The position numbers were made by a program, and so were the translations under genes. A DNA stretch of 64,000 nt from Roseburia zhanii. GTDB taxonomy: Bacteria > Bacillota > Clostridia > Lachnospirales > Lachnospiraceae. Below are positions 52,694-61,843 of this stretch, piece after piece. The stretch is taken from contig NZ_JACOPH010000011.1 in assembly GCF_014287635.1 (NCBI RefSeq), positions 32,124-96,123 on the forward strand. The letters are read 5' to 3'. How positions within the stretch are numbered: position 1 is the first letter of the stretch; every line of letters starts with the position of its first letter. Under the pieces are notes generated by a model that made no database searches, was not told the DNA's origin, and saw only the letters and a program-made list of their open reading frames with translations.

Positions 52694-53392
52694 ATGAAAT
52701 TCAGATTAATAGGAACAACAGTACCGGCTGTTGAAGTATATTTTGAACAGGCAGGGGAACAAATGGTTACTCAATCAGGTGGAATGGCATGGATGTCAGA
52801 TGGGATTTCATTAAATTCGGATACCAATGGTGGGATGTTAGCAGGAATAGGTAGAATGTTTGTGGGGGAAAGTCTGTTTATGGCTCGTTATACTGCTACA
52901 AGACCAGGAACGACGATTGCTTTTGCAACAACAGTTCCTGGGACAATTGTACCTGTAAAGATGAAAGATTTTGCAAATGGTCTGATCTGCCAAAAAGGTG
53001 CATTTTTGTGTTCACAGTCGACGGTTAATCTTGAAATAACATTTTCACGAAAATTTTCTTCAGGGTTATTTGGTGGTGAAGGTTTTATATTAGAGAAACT
53101 ATCAGGGACAGGAACAGCATTTTTAGAAATAGATGGAGATGTGGTAGAAAAGGAATTGCAGTCAGGAGAAATATTGAAAGTTGACACAGGAAATGTAGTT
53201 GCATTTCAGAATGGAATGTCTTATGAAGTAGAAACAGTTCCGGGTTTTAAGAATGTTCTTTTTGCAGGTGAGGGATTGTTTCTGACAAAACTGACAGGAC
53301 CAGGAAAAGTGATATTACAGACACAGAATATTAAAGATTTTGCAAGTACATTATCACAATATGTTCCGCATGGAAACGGAAGGATAAATTGA
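52694..53392 (+). CDS. AIM24 family protein
   Basis: The 232-residue soluble protein starts at the ATG after GGGGGAGG, just past the stop of the 52-aa gene. The sequence shows the AIM24 / TIGR00266 pattern of a double-stranded beta-helix: FEQAGEQMVTQSGGMAWMS, FMARYTATRPGTTIAFATT, PGTIVPVKM, GAFLCSQSTV, GTGTAFLEIDGDVVEKEL and AGEGLFLTKLTGPGKV. The bacterial role is unknown; the mitochondrial namesake affects membrane organisation. It is the last gene of the locus and is followed by an intrinsic terminator. Confidence 0.88.
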   Translation: MKFRLIGTTVPAVEVYFEQAGEQMVTQSGGMAWMSDGISLNSDTNGGMLAGIGRMFVGESLFMARYTATRPGTTIAFATTVPGTIVPVKMKDFANGLICQKGAFLCSQSTVNLEITFSRKFSSGLFGGEGFILEKLSGTGTAFLEIDGDVVEKELQSGEILKVDTGNVVAFQNGMSYEVETVPGFKNVLFAGEGLFLTKLTGPGKVILQTQNIKDFASTLSQYVPHGNGRIN

Positions 53393-53428
53393 AAAGATGA
53401 TATTTTGATCAGACTAATTTGTTTTCTC

Positions 53429-53459
53429 TAACGCTCACTACATGGTGAGCGTTATTTTT
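53429..53459 (+). terminator. intrinsic terminator ending the TerD-type locus
   Basis: TAACGCTCAC (53429-53438) pairs with GTGAGCGTTA (53445-53454), then a T-run. Confidence 0.85.
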
Positions 53460-53478
53460 GTTAAGGAACAAAAAACAA

Positions 53479-53547
53479 TTGATTTCTCCCCCTTATACGA
53501 TATACTATATATGGATATGATGGTCAAACGTTTTTTCCCCATCATAT
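53479..53547 (+). promoter_or_regulatory. promoter and leader inverted repeat of the DUF6320-like gene
   Basis: TTGATT at 53479-53484, 16 bases, TATACT at 53501-53506. Just downstream ATATGATGG (53515-53523) and CCATCATAT (53539-53547) form a perfect inverted repeat that could be an operator or an RNA hairpin. Confidence 0.6.
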
Positions 53548-53580
53548 GATACACAAAATCATAAAATCGAGGAAACCATT

Positions 53581-54249
53581 ATGAGTAAATGTCGGCATTG
53601 TAATATAGAGATTACAGATGATACACAGGTCTGCCCACTATGCAGGTGCGTAGTCGAAGTAGACGAACATACAGATAACAGATATCCGGATATCCGGTTT
53701 CGCACCCAGAAACTGCACCTTGCAGTCCGTATATTTTTATTTGTAGCAATCATATTAGAAGTATTATTTGTATATCTGAATTATAAATTTTATCATGGCA
53801 TCTTATGGAGCCTGATCACAGGGGCAGGCTTTGCATATATCTATTTTATTGCACGTTTTGCAATCTTAAATGATAATGCAGATTATCGGGCGAAGTTTTT
53901 GACACTTACCTTTTTTGGCATACTCTATGTCATCCTGATCGATGTCTGTATCGGCTACCATGGATGGTCAGTCAATTTTGTGTTGCCGGGCGGCTTGTTA
54001 TTTGTGGATTTAGCGATCGTCATTTTAATGTTTGTCAACCGTCGGAACTGGCAGAGTTATATCATGTTAGAGATTTCAATGATCTTTTTAAGTGCGATTC
54101 CGCTGCTTTTGATGAAATTTCATATTGTAACAGAAACTTTTATCAGCGGAGTGGCATTTGTGGTATCCGTACTTTTATTTGTTGGTACGGTAATCATTGG
54201 TGACAGGAGAGCAAGAATGGAATTAAAGCGCAGATTCCATATGAGATAA
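53581..54249 (+). CDS. zinc-ribbon multi-pass membrane protein (DUF6320-like)
   Basis: The 222-residue protein has an N-terminal zinc ribbon (C4, C7, C18, C21: CRHCNIEITDDTQVCPLC) and then about six membrane helices from residue 45 on. The layout agrees with the DUF6320 group, whose function is unknown. A GAGGAAACC site precedes the ATG. It is 11 bases upstream of an alpha/beta hydrolase, so the two form an operon. A condensation-like acyltransferase that may be its usual partner is encoded at 35850, on the other side of the TerD-type locus. Confidence 0.7.
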   Translation: MSKCRHCNIEITDDTQVCPLCRCVVEVDEHTDNRYPDIRFRTQKLHLAVRIFLFVAIILEVLFVYLNYKFYHGILWSLITGAGFAYIYFIARFAILNDNADYRAKFLTLTFFGILYVILIDVCIGYHGWSVNFVLPGGLLFVDLAIVILMFVNRRNWQSYIMLEISMIFLSAIPLLLMKFHIVTETFISGVAFVVSVLLFVGTVIIGDRRARMELKRRFHMR

Positions 54250-54260
54250 GAGGGCATAAA

Positions 54261-55196
54261 ATGAAGCAGAGAGAAAAAAAGGAATTAGATACCAGTGTGC
54301 AGGGGATCATTATCCGTGAAATGATCTCCCATGTGACATCTGAGCATATGATTGGTCAAAAGATCAAAAATGGAGAATTACGAAAAAAATTAGTAGAGCC
54401 TGTCTGGAATGTACCAGACGGCTTTTTACTAACAGAGATAAAAATGGAACAGTTTGAAATGGAGTGGTTAGAACCGGAATCGTGTACATCCGACCGTGTC
54501 TTGTTACAGCTTCATGGTGGCGGCTATGTGGGAGCGATGCGGAATGCCTACCGCAATTTTGCCGTTGTTTACAGTGAATTAGGACATGGAATGCCGGTAC
54601 TTAGCATAGATTACCGTGTCGCACCTGAAAATCCATATCCGGCTGCATTAGAGGATGCGGTCTGTGCGTACCGGTGGTTGCTGCAAAAGGGCTATAGCGG
54701 CAGTCAGATACTTGTTGCAGGTGATTCAGCCGGAGGAGGGCTTGTCATGGCTCTTACCATGTATTTGCGGGATCATCACGAGGAACTTCCGGCGGGACTG
54801 ATCGCCATGTCACCATGGACAGATCTGACTTCTTCCGGGGAATCTTATCAAACCAATTTTGAAAAAGATCCTTTATTTGGAAAAACAAAAGACAGCCTTA
54901 TTTACAATCGGGAATATGTCGGGTTAGAGGATCCTAAAAATCCTTATATATCGCCGCTTTTTGGAGATTTTACGGATTTCCCGCCAATGCTGATACAGGT
55001 TGGTTCTTATGAGATGCTTTTAAGCGATTCTGTAGAAGTTGCCAAAAAAGCAAAAAGTCAGGGCGTAAAAGTACGGCTGCATGTCTATGAAGGAATGTTT
55101 CATGTATTCCAGATGGCAATGAAACTGATGCCGGAATCACGACAGGCATGGAAAGAAGCCGGGAGATTTATCAGTTTATTTAAGGATGAAACATAA
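54261..55196 (+). CDS. alpha/beta hydrolase of the hormone-sensitive lipase family
   Basis: The 311-residue esterase/lipase has the HSL oxyanion motif LHGGGYVGA, nucleophile Ser in GDSAGGG, an Asp in the LIQVGSYEMLLSDS region and a His in EGMFHVF, completing the triad. The N-terminus contains a short cap (about 1-65). It is cytoplasmic by sequence. It probably acts with the zinc-ribbon membrane protein and the acyltransferase-type gene on an acylated molecule, an inference from context only. Its end lies two bases before the chosen start of the next gene. Confidence 0.88.
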   Translation: MKQREKKELDTSVQGIIIREMISHVTSEHMIGQKIKNGELRKKLVEPVWNVPDGFLLTEIKMEQFEMEWLEPESCTSDRVLLQLHGGGYVGAMRNAYRNFAVVYSELGHGMPVLSIDYRVAPENPYPAALEDAVCAYRWLLQKGYSGSQILVAGDSAGGGLVMALTMYLRDHHEELPAGLIAMSPWTDLTSSGESYQTNFEKDPLFGKTKDSLIYNREYVGLEDPKNPYISPLFGDFTDFPPMLIQVGSYEMLLSDSVEVAKKAKSQGVKVRLHVYEGMFHVFQMAMKLMPESRQAWKEAGRFISLFKDET

Positions 55197-55197
55197 T

Positions 55198-56151
55198 ATG
55201 GATCAGGAAGTTATGAAAAAATGTGAACTCTGCCCAAGAGAATGTAAAGTAGACCGTTTCAGCGGGCAGCAGGGTGTATGTCATGCCACAGACCGGATAC
55301 GCATTGCAAGGGCAGCACTTCATATGTGGGAAGAACCATGCATATCAGGAAAAACGGGCTCAGGAGCCGTATTTTTTACAGGCTGTCCACTGCGTTGTGT
55401 TTTTTGCCAGAATTATAAAATAGCAATGGGCAACACAGGAAAAGTGGTAGAAAAAGAAGAATTAGCAGAGATTTTCCTGAAATTACAGGAAGAAGGAGCA
55501 AATAATATCAATCTCGTCACACCGGATCACTATGTACCGGTCTTAATACCGGCTGTTACGAGAGCAAAAGCACAGGGATTAAATATCCCGATCGTATACA
55601 ATACGGGAAGTTATGTCCATGTAGATACAATTCGTGCATTAGAAGGGATTGTGGATGTATACCTGCCGGATTTTAAATATTACAGTGATGCTCTTGCCAT
55701 CCGTTATGCAAATGCAAAGGATTACAGAGATACAGCAAAAAAAGCGATAAAAGAGATGGTGCGTCAGACGGGAGTACCTGTGTTTTTTGAAAAAGAAACC
55801 AGAAAAGAATTAGATGCAGAAGCATATAATGATTATGAGGGGACAAGTGAGGTGCTGATCAAAAAAGGCACGATCGTCCGACATCTGCTTTTGCCGGGAC
55901 AGTCAAAAGACAGTATGTCAGTGATCGGATATCTGTTAAAAACCTATGGAAATCGCATTTATATCAGCATTATGAACCAGTATACTCCGGTGATCCGGAA
56001 TAAAAAGTATCCTGAGTTAAGCAGAAAAGTAACAGAAGAAGAATATGGATCGGTGATAGATTTTGCCATTTCTGCCGGAATAGAAAATGGATTTATACAA
56101 GAGGGCGATACTGCATCCGAAAGTTTTATACCTGACTTTGAGGTGTCCTGA
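55198..56151 (+). CDS. PflA-like radical SAM protein
   Basis: The 317-residue protein starts at the ATG after AAGGA; an ATG 12 bases earlier overlaps the hydrolase gene. A first cysteine cluster (CELCPRECKVDRFSGQQGVC) is followed by the radical SAM motif CPLRCVFCQNY (CxxxCxxC) near residue 70 and the family strands VTPDHYVP and LPDFKYY. This matches uncharacterised relatives of pyruvate formate-lyase activating enzyme. The target is unknown and no glycyl-radical enzyme gene is near. A hairpin (AGGTGTCC/GGACACCT) overlaps the stop codon. Confidence 0.85.
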   Translation: MDQEVMKKCELCPRECKVDRFSGQQGVCHATDRIRIARAALHMWEEPCISGKTGSGAVFFTGCPLRCVFCQNYKIAMGNTGKVVEKEELAEIFLKLQEEGANNINLVTPDHYVPVLIPAVTRAKAQGLNIPIVYNTGSYVHVDTIRALEGIVDVYLPDFKYYSDALAIRYANAKDYRDTAKKAIKEMVRQTGVPVFFEKETRKELDAEAYNDYEGTSEVLIKKGTIVRHLLLPGQSKDSMSVIGYLLKTYGNRIYISIMNQYTPVIRNKKYPELSRKVTEEEYGSVIDFAISAGIENGFIQEGDTASESFIPDFEVS

Positions 56152-56210
56152 TTATCGGACACCTGATCTGATATGCTGTAAAAAACAAGATCAGACCAGG
56201 AGGAAACAGG

Positions 56211-56543
56211 ATGGAGAGATTAAAGATCATTGCAGTAGATTTTGATGGGACATTGTGTACGAACAGTTATCCGAAGATCGGAGAAGCCAACATCAGACTT
56301 ATTTCAATCTTAAAAACACTGCAAAAGAACGGCTGCCAGTTGATCTTATGGACATGCCGGTGTGGCAGTCTTTTAGAAGATGCGGTGAAATGGTGCAGTA
56401 AGTTTCAGCTTTATTTTGATGCAGTAAATGAAAATGTCAAAGAGAATTTAAAAGAATATGGAACAGACTCAAGAAAAGTATATGCAGATGTTTATATTGA
56501 TGATAAGAGCTGCTTTCCATGGAAATTGCAGAACAGTTTATAA
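56211..56543 (+). CDS. small HAD-like phosphatase
   Basis: The 110-residue protein has HAD motif I as VDFDGTLC, a motif II Thr in LWTCRCG and an acidic pair in YIDDKS (motif IV). There is no cap domain, so it resembles the small single-domain HAD hydrolases such as BT0820-type phosphatases. A GGAGG site precedes the ATG. The natural substrate is unknown; small phosphorylated metabolites are typical. Confidence 0.82.
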   Translation: MERLKIIAVDFDGTLCTNSYPKIGEANIRLISILKTLQKNGCQLILWTCRCGSLLEDAVKWCSKFQLYFDAVNENVKENLKEYGTDSRKVYADVYIDDKSCFPWKLQNSL

Positions 56544-56601
56544 TAAAATATTAAATTTTCATATATATTGTGATTTTAATTTGAATTTTCCCAGATTTAG
56601 G

Positions 56602-56630
56602 TTGACGTGTTTTCTTTCATTTCCTATAAT
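56602..56630 (+). promoter_or_regulatory. promoter before the cohesin-like surface protein
   Basis: TTGACG at 56602-56607, 17 bases, TATAAT at 56625-56630. The leader to the start codon at 56768 is about 130 bases and holds no supported gene. Confidence 0.75.
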
Positions 56631-56767
56631 GAAGCTGTTAAGCAGAGATAATATAAACTGTAAGAGAATTGCAGTTTTTATAGCAGAGTAATTGTTTTAG
56701 ACAGGTAAAAACAATAAAAAATAGAATTTCTTTGGATGTATGGAGCATGCACAGAATGGAGGAAAAT

Positions 56768-58738
56768 ATGAAGAACAAGATCAAAATTACCTTATCAGCC
56801 TGTTTAGGGTGTGTGGTATTGATGTTAGGAGCATTAAATGTATCTGCAGCAGGAGCATTGTCGATCGCAGTATCTTCTGGTACTGTCAAGGCCGGAGATA
56901 CCGTAACAGTGACCATTTATGCAAAAGATGCGAACAATACAGATGTTACAGCAGATATGAATATAACGTATGACACATCAAAGTTAGAATATGTCAGCAG
57001 TTCAGCATCAAGCGCCACTGGCGGCGGTGGAACCGTCAAAGCAAGTGGTTCTACGATAAATATCAAGTTTAAAGCAGTCGGATCAGGCGATGCCTATGTA
57101 AAAGCAGAAGGTGCAGCAGTTACAGCTGCAGGTACACATATCAACGTATCTGGAAGTGCTGCATCAACAGATACTTCTTCTGGTACGGCGGCATCAACAA
57201 CTACTGCAAATAAAACAGACACAACGGCAAATGCAGCAAAATCAGGAGATAATTCCTTATCTTCCTTAAAAATTTCACAGGGAACACTTTCACCGGAGTT
57301 TAAAGGAAGTGTGACGGCATATACAGCTGCTGTAGGAAGTGATGTCAATGAGATCACAGTGACACCGGTTACTTCGAACAGCAAGGCAACGGTAGAATCC
57401 ATTACAGGAAATACGAATCTTACAGAAGGTAAGAATACGATAAAAGTGTTAGTAAAAGCAGAGAATGGTACAGAAGCAACTTATACGATCACAGTGACAA
57501 AGAGTGCATCTAGTCAGAGCACGACGACAGATACTGCCACGTCACAGACACAGACGACGACAAAAGATACAGAGAGTACCACGACAGATACAACTGCATC
57601 AGGAGAAGCGATCACGATCGATGGTGCCAATTACAAGATATCAGATGACTTTGCAGACAGCGATATCCCGGAGGGATTTTCCAGAGCAGATGTAGAGTAC
57701 AAGGGAATACAGCACAAAGGTCTGATCTTTGATCAGGGACATTTAGGTATGTATTATCTGGTAAATGATGCCGGAGAGGGAAAATTTTTTGTGTATGATG
57801 CAGACAGAGATGGATTTTATCCATATATCCGTCTGACATTTGGTGAGCATTTTATCATTTTAATGAGTGTTCCAAACGGAGCAGTTCCACCGGAAAGTTA
57901 TGAACAGACAACTTTGGCATTGAGTGAAGGTGTGACAGTTGCAGCATATCAGTATGCAGGTGGAGAAGCAGCAGAAATCGTAAAGACAGAAACAGCAGAT
58001 GGACAGGAAAGTGTTTCAACGGGACAGTCTGATTTTTATGTTTTCTATGCGATGGACGATACCGGAGTTGCAGGATGGTATCAGTATGATACGACACAGG
58101 GCACCTATCAGAGATTGAACGAAGAAGCGGCAGCGGACAAAGATGAGAGTGGTCAGAATTACGACACACTGTTAGAAGATTATAACAGTTTAAGTGACCG
58201 TTATAAGTCTATGAAGACAAAGGACAGAAGAATCATTGTTGTTACTATTTTTGTAATGGTAGTTTTAGTGATCATTGTGATCAATCTTCTCTTAAAGATC
58301 AGGGAATTAGGAAGTGATGATTATGAGGATGAAGAAGATATCACTCCGGTCAGACGCAAAGATCACAAGAAAAAAGAACGTTACAGCAGAGAAGTAAGGG
58401 AAGAAAGACCAGTCAGAAAAGCAAGAGCTGGAAAAACTTCCAGACCGGTAAGATCATCAAGAGCAGAAAGAGAGGAAAAACCGGTAAGACCAGAAAGACC
58501 AGAGAAACCGGTGAATCGCACGACAAGGGATCGACTGGATGATTTTTATGACGATGATGATGAAGAATTCATGGATGCATTTGAAGATGAACCAAGCGTT
58601 TTAGGCAGAGGAAGACGAAAAGAAAGACCGGCAGGAACTTACAGGGAAGAAACTCCTAAGAAAGAGCCGGTAAAACAGAATGTCCATAGAGATGATGAGG
58701 ATGATGATATAGAATTGATAGATTTAAATGATCTATAA
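56768..58738 (+). CDS. surface protein with cohesin-like and cadherin-like domains and cytoplasmic tail
   Basis: The 656-residue protein starts after ATGGAGG, 12 codons inside a longer open frame. A signal peptide (IKITLSACLGCVVLMLGAL, cleavage near VSAAG) is followed by a cohesin-type domain (about 30-135), a Thr/Ser linker, a cadherin-like beta-sandwich (about 170-255: SSLKISQGTLSPEF, YTITVTK), another Thr-rich linker, and an unassigned domain (about 285-450). A membrane helix at about 488-510 leads to a cytoplasmic tail rich in Arg, Glu and Pro with an acidic end. It could link outside ligands to cytosolic partners. Confidence 0.8.
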   Translation: MKNKIKITLSACLGCVVLMLGALNVSAAGALSIAVSSGTVKAGDTVTVTIYAKDANNTDVTADMNITYDTSKLEYVSSSASSATGGGGTVKASGSTINIKFKAVGSGDAYVKAEGAAVTAAGTHINVSGSAASTDTSSGTAASTTTANKTDTTANAAKSGDNSLSSLKISQGTLSPEFKGSVTAYTAAVGSDVNEITVTPVTSNSKATVESITGNTNLTEGKNTIKVLVKAENGTEATYTITVTKSASSQSTTTDTATSQTQTTTKDTESTTTDTTASGEAITIDGANYKISDDFADSDIPEGFSRADVEYKGIQHKGLIFDQGHLGMYYLVNDAGEGKFFVYDADRDGFYPYIRLTFGEHFIILMSVPNGAVPPESYEQTTLALSEGVTVAAYQYAGGEAAEIVKTETADGQESVSTGQSDFYVFYAMDDTGVAGWYQYDTTQGTYQRLNEEAAADKDESGQNYDTLLEDYNSLSDRYKSMKTKDRRIIVVTIFVMVVLVIIVINLLLKIRELGSDDYEDEEDITPVRRKDHKKKERYSREVREERPVRKARAGKTSRPVRSSRAEREEKPVRPERPEKPVNRTTRDRLDDFYDDDDEEFMDAFEDEPSVLGRGRRKERPAGTYREETPKKEPVKQNVHRDDEDDDIELIDLNDL

Positions 58739-58769
58739 TTATGAATTTTAATGGAAACAGGTGGAAAAT

Positions 58770-61220
58770 ATGCAGAGATCATTTACAAGCAAAGCGCAGA
58801 AAGCTTTAAAACTTGCAGAAAAAGCATCTAAGACGATGCAGCATAATTATATTGGAACGGAACATCTGCTGTTAGGACTGCTGCGGGAAGGCACAGGCGT
58901 GGCAGCGAGAGTTCTGATGGATAATAAAGTGGATGCAGACCAGTTATTAGATCTGATCGAGAATCTGATCGCACCATCAGGACAGACGTTAGTTGCAGAT
59001 ACAGACGGCTGGACACCAAGAGCACAGCAGATTATAGAAAATGCAGGCAGGGAAGCAGAGCGTTTTTCAAGCAGGGAGATCGGAACAGAACATCTTTTGA
59101 TCGCAATGATCAAAGAAACAGAATGTGCAGCTTCACGGCTGTTAAATACATTGAGTATCAACTCGCAGAAGATTTATGTAGATACTCTGGTAGCAATGGG
59201 AGAAGATTCTAACCGCTACAAAGAAGATTTTTCAAATGGCAAGCCAAGCAGGAAAAAAAGTGCAGGAAGTACGCCGATGTTAGACCAGTATTCCAGGGAT
59301 CTGACAAAGTTAGCAGCAGAAAAGCAGTTAGATCCTGTCATTGAACGGAATGATGAGATACAGCGGGTGATCCAGATATTGAGCAGGCGTGGAAAGAATA
59401 ATCCATGTCTGATCGGGGAACCCGGAGTTGGAAAAACTGCGATCGTGGAGGGATTGGCACAGCGTATCGTTATGGGGTTGGTTCCGGATACAGTCGCAGA
59501 TAAACGTGTTGTAACTTTAGATTTATCCGGTATGGTAGCAGGTTCTAAGTATCGTGGTGAGTTTGAGGAACGGATCAAAAAAGTGATCTGGGAAGTTACA
59601 CAGGCAGGCAATATCCTGTTGTTTATTGACGAGATCCATACAATCATTGGTGCAGGCGGGGCAGAAGGTGCCATTGATGCATCTAATATATTAAAGCCGG
59701 CTTTAGCAAGAGGCGAAGTACAGCTGATCGGTGCAACGACGATTGAAGAATACCGTAAATATATAGAAAAAGATGCGGCATTAGAACGCCGTTTCCAGCC
59801 GGTGCAGATAGAAGAACCGACAAGAGAACAGGCAATCGAGATCTTAATGGGACTTCGCAGCCGTTATGAAGAACATCATCATGTAGTGATCACAGATGAG
59901 GGCATTGCGGCAGCAGTAGATTATTCTATCCGTTATATCAATGACAGATTTCTGCCGGATAAAGCGATCGACCTGATGGATGAAGCAGCATCGAAAGTCC
60001 GGTTAGCAGGTTATGCAGCACCGAAAAATCTGACTGAATCGGAACAGAAACTTGCCGAATATGACGCAAAGATCGAGCAGGCACTCATTGATGATGATAT
60101 CGAAGAAGCATCCCGCATCAGTGCAAAGAAACAGGAAGCAGAAGAAAAGTATCAGAAATTACTGAAAAAATATCAGAAAAATGCAAATAAAAAGACACTG
60201 ACCGTTGGTGCGGAAGAAATGGCAGATGTGGTTTCAAGCTGGACGAAGATACCGGTACAGAAGTTAGAAGAGGGAGAAGCTGCAAAGCTCCGCCGTTTAG
60301 AAAAATCCCTGCATAAACGTGTCGTTGGACAGGAAGAAGCTGTCAGTGCGGTTGCAAAGGCAGTCAGGAGAGGCAGAGTCGGTTTAAAAGATCCAAACCG
60401 TCCGATCGGTTCGTTCCTGTTTTTAGGACCTACCGGAGTCGGAAAGACAGAGATCACGAAAGCACTTGCGGAAGTAATGTTTGGTAATGAGCAGGCGATG
60501 ATCCGTGTAGATATGTCAGAATATATGGAGAAACATAGCGTATCAAGCATGATCGGTTCACCACCGGGATATGTAGGCTATGAAGAAGGCGGACAGCTTA
60601 GCGAAAAAGTCCGCAGGAATCCATATTCCGTTATCTTGTTTGATGAAATCGAAAAAGCCCATCCAGACGTATTTAATATTCTCCTTCAGGTACTAGATGA
60701 CGGACATATTACAGATGCACATGGCAGAAAAGTAGATTTTAAGAATACGATCATCATTATGACTTCTAATGCAGGAGCACAGGCAATCATATCGCCGAAA
60801 AAATTAGGATTTGGAGCAGGAGAAGACGAACAGCAGAATTATGAACGCATGAAAGAAGGCGTTATGGAAGAAGTGAAGCGTATTTTCAAGCCAGAATTTC
60901 TCAACCGTATTGATGAAACGATCGTATTCAGGACTCTGAATAAAGACGATATGAAGAAGATCGTTACAATTTTGACAAAGACATTAGTAGAGCGGTGCAA
61001 GACGCAGATGGATATTACACTTTCTATCAAAGATTCTGTCAAAGCATATATTGTTGAGTCTGCTTATGATCCAAAGTATGGAGCCAGACCTTTAAAGAGA
61101 AAGATACAAAATCTCATAGAAGATGCATTAGCAGAAGAAATCTTAGATGGAAAGATTAAAAAAGGTGATACCGTAGACGTTACAGTACGGGGAGAAAAAA
61201 TCAATTTTACAGTAAAATAA
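58770..61220 (+). CDS. clpC: ClpC-type ATP-dependent protease ATPase
   Basis: The 816-residue AAA+ unfoldase has the N-terminal double Clp_N repeat (about 1-145: NYIGTEHLLLGLLREG and EIGTEHLLIAMI), D1 with Walker A GEPGVGKT at about 216-223, a coiled-coil M domain near 405-455, and D2 with GPTGVGKTE and SMIGSPPGYVGYEEGGQL. It feeds proteins to ClpP. The usual ctsR-mcsA-mcsB genes are absent upstream. The ATG at 58770 follows AGGTGG by five bases; a GTG nine bases earlier is possible. Confidence 0.95.
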   Translation: MQRSFTSKAQKALKLAEKASKTMQHNYIGTEHLLLGLLREGTGVAARVLMDNKVDADQLLDLIENLIAPSGQTLVADTDGWTPRAQQIIENAGREAERFSSREIGTEHLLIAMIKETECAASRLLNTLSINSQKIYVDTLVAMGEDSNRYKEDFSNGKPSRKKSAGSTPMLDQYSRDLTKLAAEKQLDPVIERNDEIQRVIQILSRRGKNNPCLIGEPGVGKTAIVEGLAQRIVMGLVPDTVADKRVVTLDLSGMVAGSKYRGEFEERIKKVIWEVTQAGNILLFIDEIHTIIGAGGAEGAIDASNILKPALARGEVQLIGATTIEEYRKYIEKDAALERRFQPVQIEEPTREQAIEILMGLRSRYEEHHHVVITDEGIAAAVDYSIRYINDRFLPDKAIDLMDEAASKVRLAGYAAPKNLTESEQKLAEYDAKIEQALIDDDIEEASRISAKKQEAEEKYQKLLKKYQKNANKKTLTVGAEEMADVVSSWTKIPVQKLEEGEAAKLRRLEKSLHKRVVGQEEAVSAVAKAVRRGRVGLKDPNRPIGSFLFLGPTGVGKTEITKALAEVMFGNEQAMIRVDMSEYMEKHSVSSMIGSPPGYVGYEEGGQLSEKVRRNPYSVILFDEIEKAHPDVFNILLQVLDDGHITDAHGRKVDFKNTIIIMTSNAGAQAIISPKKLGFGAGEDEQQNYERMKEGVMEEVKRIFKPEFLNRIDETIVFRTLNKDDMKKIVTILTKTLVERCKTQMDITLSIKDSVKAYIVESAYDPKYGARPLKRKIQNLIEDALAEEILDGKIKKGDTVDVTVRGEKINFTVK

Positions 61221-61324
61221 AATCTGTAAAAAACCATGAAAACAACTGGAAAAAAACAGGCAGATACTATATAATAAGACTATAAAAAGATAGATGCACA
61301 AAGTGTATTCACAGGAGGATGAAA

Positions 61325-61738
61325 ATGTCTGTAATTAGCGAATTGATTCGTAGCGAATCAGATGGAACGATTAGTTTTGGAGATTACAGTTTAGATACGA
61401 AAGCTAAGCTGGACAATTTTAAACACGCAGGGGATTTGTATAAAGTAAAGACATATCAGGAGATCACAAAGTTAGAGAGAAATGGTATGTTCGTATATGA
61501 ATCTGTACCGGGAACAGCAGTAATGAAATTTAAAGCAACTGATGAAGAAGTATCTTTTCAGGTAGAAGGACCGGAAGATACACAGATCACATTAGAATTA
61601 GAAGCTGGAACAGAATACGATATTATGATCGATGGAACAGATGCAGGTACGATGAAGACGAACTTAGGTGGAAAGTTAAGCATCAGCGTGGAAATGGATG
61701 GAAACAATGCGGTAGCTGTTACCGTTACTAAGAAATAA
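61325..61738 (+). CDS. conserved 137-aa protein of unknown function
   Basis: The protein begins MSVISELIRSESDGTISFG, placed at the ATG 6 bases after AGGAGG; another ATG overlaps the site itself. It has no signal or membrane helix. The composition is acidic, and the strand-rich pattern (VYESVPGTAVMKF, VSFQVEGPEDTQITLELEAG, GKLSISVEMDG) suggests a compact beta-sandwich. I recall similar proteins in other Lachnospiraceae carrying doubtful names such as endosialidase; nothing here supports such an activity. It is flanked by clpC and radA, with a terminator after it. Confidence 0.7.
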   Translation: MSVISELIRSESDGTISFGDYSLDTKAKLDNFKHAGDLYKVKTYQEITKLERNGMFVYESVPGTAVMKFKATDEEVSFQVEGPEDTQITLELEAGTEYDIMIDGTDAGTMKTNLGGKLSISVEMDGNNAVAVTVTKK

Positions 61739-61768
61739 GCAGAGCAATATAGCAGAGTAAACAGGAGG

Positions 61769-61797
61769 GAATGTGCCTTGGCACATTCTTTCTTTTA
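61769..61797 (+). terminator. intrinsic terminator
   Basis: GAATGTGCC (61769-61777) pairs with GGCACATTC (61780-61788), followed by TTTCTTTT. Confidence 0.8.
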
Positions 61798-61843
61798 TGC
61801 GGCGCTTTATTATGATCGATAGAAAGGGTTACAAAGGAATTGT

